8,585 nt of DNA from Moraxellaceae bacterium. Lineage in GTDB: Bacteria; Pseudomonadota; Gammaproteobacteria; Pseudomonadales; Ketobacteraceae. Position numbers and translations under genes: made by a program. Numbering within the stretch: the first letter of the stretch is position 1; every line of letters begins with the position of its first letter. The notes beneath the pieces were generated by a model. That model ran no database searches, was not told the origin of the DNA, and saw only the letters and a list, made by a program, of their open reading frames with translations. Shown here piece by piece: positions 6,701 through 8,585 of the stretch. The stretch lies in assembly GCA_002402125.1 (NCBI GenBank), contig NVVG01000190.1, positions 749 to 9,333 of the forward strand, in the 5' to 3' direction.

Positions 6701-7492
6701 GAAGATGACTCAAGTAATCAGCATGTAATCGATGGTTTATTTAATGACCGCGGAATCACTATTACCTGTGTCGCTACAGGAAAAGAAGCTTGTGATCTAA
6801 TTTTACAAGGGCATTATGATTGTGTGGTGTTGGATCTAGGGCTGCCAGATATGAGTGGTTTTGATGTGCTGGAATATGTTAATGAAAATAAATCCCATAT
6901 GTTGCCGCCAATTATAATATTTACGGGTAAAGAACTTTCTGATGAGGAGAATGCTGAGCTTGAAAAATATGCCGCTTCAACGGTAGTGAAGAGCGCGGGT
7001 TCAGCAGAAAGGTTGTTAGACGAAACGGAGCTTTTTCTGCATACAATTGAAGAAAATGAAAAAGACACGCGCAGCGGAGCATTATCGATGTTACATGACG
7101 ACGGTGCTATGCTTAGAAATCGAAAGATCCTTTTGGTTGATGATGATATGCGAAATAGTTATGCGTTATCGAAAAGGCTCATAGAGATAGGTTTTAACGT
7201 GGAAATGGCAAAGCATGGTAAAGAAGCTATAGAGCGCCTGGAAAGCGATAGCGATTATGAATTAGTGTTAATGGATATCATGATGCCTGTAATGGATGGA
7301 TATGAAGCGACAAGGCTAATTCGTAAAATGGATCAATACAAAGATATCCCAATCATCGCACTAACCGCCAAAGCCATGTTAGAAGATCGAGATAAATGCC
7401 TTCAAGCAGGTGCTTCAGAATACCTAGTAAAACCAATAGATTTCGAGAAGCTGTTGTCCATCATGCGAATTTGGTTATTTAAGCACTCTTAA
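3779..7492 (+). CDS. Hybrid sensor histidine kinase with GAF and three receiver domains
   Basis: A 1237-residue inner-membrane two-component kinase. Order by residue: TM1 about 24-45; a roughly 205-residue, mainly helical periplasmic sensor (four-helix-bundle-like; its DIPLIQSI...LVEQAIILERLLR start resembles the sensors of some chemoreceptors); TM2 about 253-273; GAF about 305-447; coiled coil about 448-545 rich in EEL heptads; HisKA with SHELRTP (His552); HATPase_c with N box (Asn668, Asn672), DSGVGV (712-717), FEAF (726-729) and GGTGLGL (741-747). The three receivers are REC1 (about 845-960; Asp852-854, Asp896, Lys946), REC2 (about 969-1088; Glu975-Asp977, Asp1019, Thr1049, Lys1071) and REC3 (about 1115-1233; Asp1121-1123, Asp1166, Thr1196, Lys1218). 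All catalytic and acceptor residues look intact. There is no HPt or DNA-binding output, so it probably relays phosphate to another protein. No clear HAMP domain follows TM2. ATG at 3779 has GAAGAG six bases upstream. The signal is unknown. Confidence 0.95.
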   Translation: MGIAKSQMSKDADGGLFNLSLAHKIVVGYLILIALIVTVSSYALHKMSLIGMEIEELAKIDIPLIQSIGSVETLLVEQAIILERLLRVADEQLGFSEDVKNVQGVEDAMDFQDSLDVLDTLDVLDRISNAADKLSAEFRELSRKVEVELRGVEKQTKANVRSALFKEETEEFDHVLESLDRIRTEHAEYERLAFTILDLVGRSQWDFREQQDLIQIIAKEQLQLDREIESLIVDVGEFAKSSALSAEENEKSATIGISVILAAALIVAIAVMIQTARIANAMQISITKEIWIKDNIAGLNEQLRGEKSLLQLSEDVLRFLAGVLNAQVGAFYLWGIKGKQTLTLQSSYAYKKRKNLSNEFEIGEGLIGQCAIEKKPILLTEVPADYIKVTSGVGEAVPTNIAVYPILYEGEVKGVFELGSLSEFDEENSIILDQASSNIGIAVNAAESRQALAQSLEAAQKQSEELQSQQEELKISNESLMEQTNRLKTSEEELKQQSEELQVSNEELEEKQEYLRRQNLIVEEAKKEVEIQAQELTLANKYKSEFLANMSHELRTPLNSLLLLSKGLANNMEGNLTEGQVEDALVIYDGGNDLLALISDIMDLSKVEAGMLSVHSEELRLETLKRNLLRLFDPVARDNELLFEIDIDKTLPEVIISDSQRVEQILKNLLSNAMKFTDKGSVRLKISTVDKAIIFKNIALNRENVIAFSVIDSGVGVPPQKQQAIFEAFQQQDGSTSRRYGGTGLGLTISRELARLLGGEIQLQSIENEGSTFTLYLPRNQKIESTDTKSVRYLSPGRAKEVAIERLDQVPSRLSESDQSINRDSPMQTAELFIPDDRKDIVAGDRVLLIIDDDRKFAKILRDQGRKNNYKCIVAGDGRNGIYLAMKYIPIGILLDISLPDIDGYKVLEQLKFRKRTRDIPVQIISASEDDKERSLTQGAIGYQVKPVEQEQLIGIFEKMAGIVSDDIKTLLIVEDDSSNQHVIDGLFNDRGITITCVATGKEACDLILQGHYDCVVLDLGLPDMSGFDVLEYVNENKSHMLPPIIIFTGKELSDEENAELEKYAASTVVKSAGSAERLLDETELFLHTIEENEKDTRSGALSMLHDDGAMLRNRKILLVDDDMRNSYALSKRLIEIGFNVEMAKHGKEAIERLESDSDYELVLMDIMMPVMDGYEATRLIRKMDQYKDIPIIALTAKAMLEDRDKCLQAGASEYLVKPIDFEKLLSIMRIWLFKHS
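4121..4156 (+). repeat. Imperfect 18-bp tandem repeat inside the kinase sensor region
   Basis: Two adjacent 18-base units (4121-4138 and 4139-4156) encode LDVLDT and LDVLDR, residues 115-126 of the kinase. Five of six residues are identical, while the codons have drifted. The units sit in an Asp-rich stretch between helices of the periplasmic sensor and probably reflect a small in-frame duplication. Confidence 0.6.
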
Positions 7493-7495
7493 GCA

Positions 7496-7527
7496 TAAAA
7501 AGAGCTAAGCCTAAAAAGAGCTAAGCC
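7496..7527. repeat. Exact 16-bp tandem duplication after the kinase stop
   Basis: TAAAAAGAGCTAAGCC occurs twice head to tail (7496-7511 and 7512-7527), starting three bases after the kinase TAA. A partial TAAGC overlapping the stop precedes it. Read on the minus strand, each unit is GGCTTAGCTCTTTTTA and ends in a T5 run, but no stable hairpin precedes those runs. It is too short to call a transposon footprint and looks like recent replication slippage or a small site repeat. Confidence 0.8.
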
Positions 7528-7568
7528 CCAAGAAGAACTCAAAGCTGATGTGGTTAGATTTGTGTAGT

Positions 7569-7597
7569 TTGGCTGCTGCAGATGTTAAGCTTATACA
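7569..7597 (+). promoter_or_regulatory. Candidate promoter for the COG3146-like gene
   Basis: TTGGCT (7569-7574) and TATACA (7592-7597) are 17 bases apart, each 4 of 6 to the sigma70 consensus, and lie about 40 bases before the proposed GTG start. Position and spacing are good and the hexamers are only fair. Confidence 0.35.
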
Positions 7598-7636
7598 GAA
7601 TAAGTAGCCCATTTAGCAGTCTAAGCGTGGTGCAAG

Positions 7637-8585
7637 GTGAAGAACGATTATCGAGTAGTGTTCTGCGATTCAATGTCACAAATTGATGAGCAAGAATGGA
7701 ACAGTGTACTGCAAGTCGAATATCCATTCCTAAAATATGGTTTCTTATGGGCGCTGGAAAGTACCGGGGCAACGGTTAAGAGTAGTGGTTGGCAGCCTCA
7801 GCATCTTACGGTGTACCGGGGTAGTGTGCTAGTAGCATTTTTGCCTTTATATCTTAAATACCATTCTTATGGCGAGTATGTGTTTGATTGGTCATGGGCT
7901 GAGGCTTATGAGCGTAATGGGCAGACCTATTACCCCAAGCTTCTAAGTTGTGTCCCTTATACGCCGGCAACGGGGCCAAGGTTGTGTATTGCCTCAAGTG
8001 AAGACAAGGACTTGATTACAACCTATGTAATAGAGAGTTTATTAGCACACGCAAGAGCCATCAAGGTGTCATCCATTCATGTTCTTTTTCCTGAGAAAGC
8101 ACTCAATCAGCGCCTGCAGGAGTCGGGGTTAAGCTCCCGGCTAGGGACTCAGTTTCATTGGTTTAATCAGGATTATGAATCCTTTGGCGGCTTCCTTGAA
8201 ACGTTCTCATCTCGTAAACGAAAGAATGTAAGAAAAGAGCGTAAAAATGTCGAAAAACAAGGTGTTCAATTTAGAGTCCTGGAGGGCGAATCAATTGATG
8301 CCAGCATGTGGAAAACGTTTTACTCATTTTATCAACGAACATATCTTAAACGAAGTGGCCATGGCGGATATCTAAGCCAGGCATTTTTTGAGGCGGTAGC
8401 AGAAGCGATACCCTCTCAGTTGGTTATGGTTGTCGCTTTTGATGGTGATGGCGAAGGTGCTGGTGACAGCGAGGTTGAAGAGCCCATTGCCGCGGCGCTG
8501 TATTTTAGAGATCAAGATACTTTGTATGGGCGCTATTGGGGTTGCCAAAAGGATGTGGAGTTCCTCCATTTTGAAACCTGTTATT
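7637..8585 (+). CDS. COG3146-family (FemAB/GNAT-like) protein, 3'-truncated
   Basis: An open frame with no stop runs off the right edge, giving 316 codons. Family members, as I recall, run about 370-400 residues, so some 60-80 are missing. Recognisable blocks are PFLKYGFLWALESTG (30-44), LPLYLKYHSYGEYVFDW (69-85), YYPKLLSCVPYTPATGPRL (98-116), the basic FSSRKRKNVRKERKNV (190-205) and LYGRYWG...LHFETCY (296-316). These are hallmarks of the proteobacterial COG3146 / DUF482 group, annotated as putative acyltransferases or peptidoglycan-biosynthesis-like proteins with a GNAT fold; the substrate is not established to my knowledge. It is probably cytoplasmic. The start is uncertain. GTG at 7637 keeps the family-like RVVFCDSMSQIDEQEW beginning but has a poor ribosome-binding site; ATG at 7673 would cut into it. 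An in-frame TAA at 7622 bounds the gene upstream. An Asp/Gly/Glu-rich stretch at 269-282 looks like an insertion. Confidence 0.85.
   Translation, partial: MKNDYRVVFCDSMSQIDEQEWNSVLQVEYPFLKYGFLWALESTGATVKSSGWQPQHLTVYRGSVLVAFLPLYLKYHSYGEYVFDWSWAEAYERNGQTYYPKLLSCVPYTPATGPRLCIASSEDKDLITTYVIESLLAHARAIKVSSIHVLFPEKALNQRLQESGLSSRLGTQFHWFNQDYESFGGFLETFSSRKRKNVRKERKNVEKQGVQFRVLEGESIDASMWKTFYSFYQRTYLKRSGHGGYLSQAFFEAVAEAIPSQLVMVVAFDGDGEGAGDSEVEEPIAAALYFRDQDTLYGRYWGCQKDVEFLHFETCY

Noticed and set aside
7486..7504. CTCTT/AAGAG hairpin as terminator of the kinase gene
   Set aside because: The stem is 5 bp and AT-rich, its left arm lies in the last codons, and no T-run follows on the + strand.
7554..7772. 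Minus-strand ORF of 72 codons across the spacer
   Set aside because: It overlaps the start of the COG3146-like gene antisense and has no recognisable feature.
8372..8569. Minus-strand ORF of 65 codons near the right edge
   Set aside because: It is antisense to conserved blocks of the COG3146-like protein, including the LYGRYWG region.

Overview
The window reads as chromosomal DNA of a Gram-negative bacterium, most likely a free-living gammaproteobacterium. The multi-receiver hybrid kinase, the COG3146-type acyltransferase and the periplasmic-type di-haem cytochrome all fit that. The assignment rests on remembered family patterns, not on a search. Every supported gene lies on the + strand. 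Base composition leans towards AT, and intergenic spacing is loose (about 100 to 380 bases), so most genes look like separate transcription units. I see no rRNA, tRNA, CRISPR array, transposase or phage gene.

Layout: (1) 1-1425, the C-terminal 474 codons of a di-haem c-type cytochrome (MauG/CcP/RoxA-like), cut by the left edge and closed by a near-perfect 19-bp hairpin that should terminate transcription from both directions. (2) 1719-2510, lgt, prolipoprotein diacylglyceryl transferase, with a sequence flavour I associate with Bacteroidetes. (3) 2612-3397, a dienelactone-hydrolase-family alpha/beta hydrolase with a Cys nucleophile. (4) 3398-3778, a mostly non-coding stretch holding a doubtful 53-residue ORF and a cluster of inverted repeats, two of which cross each other. 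(5) 3779-7492, a 1237-residue membrane hybrid sensor kinase: periplasmic helical sensor, GAF, long coiled coil, HisKA, HATPase and three receiver domains. (6) 7493-7636, a spacer with an exact 16-bp tandem duplication just after the kinase stop and a candidate promoter. (7) 7637 to the right edge, the first 316 codons of a COG3146-family (FemAB/GNAT-like) protein. It has no stop codon in the window and probably starts at GTG.

The genes do not form an obvious pathway. The cytochrome, Lgt and the kinase sensor all act at or outside the inner membrane, but nothing shows that they work together. The kinase is the most elaborate regulator here. It carries no DNA-binding output, so it must signal through another protein, and none is encoded in the window. 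No clear undescribed system is visible. The items most worth a second look are the Bacteroidetes-like Lgt, the crossing inverted repeats upstream of the kinase, the apparently HAMP-less kinase with three intact receivers, and the truncated RoxA-like cytochrome.
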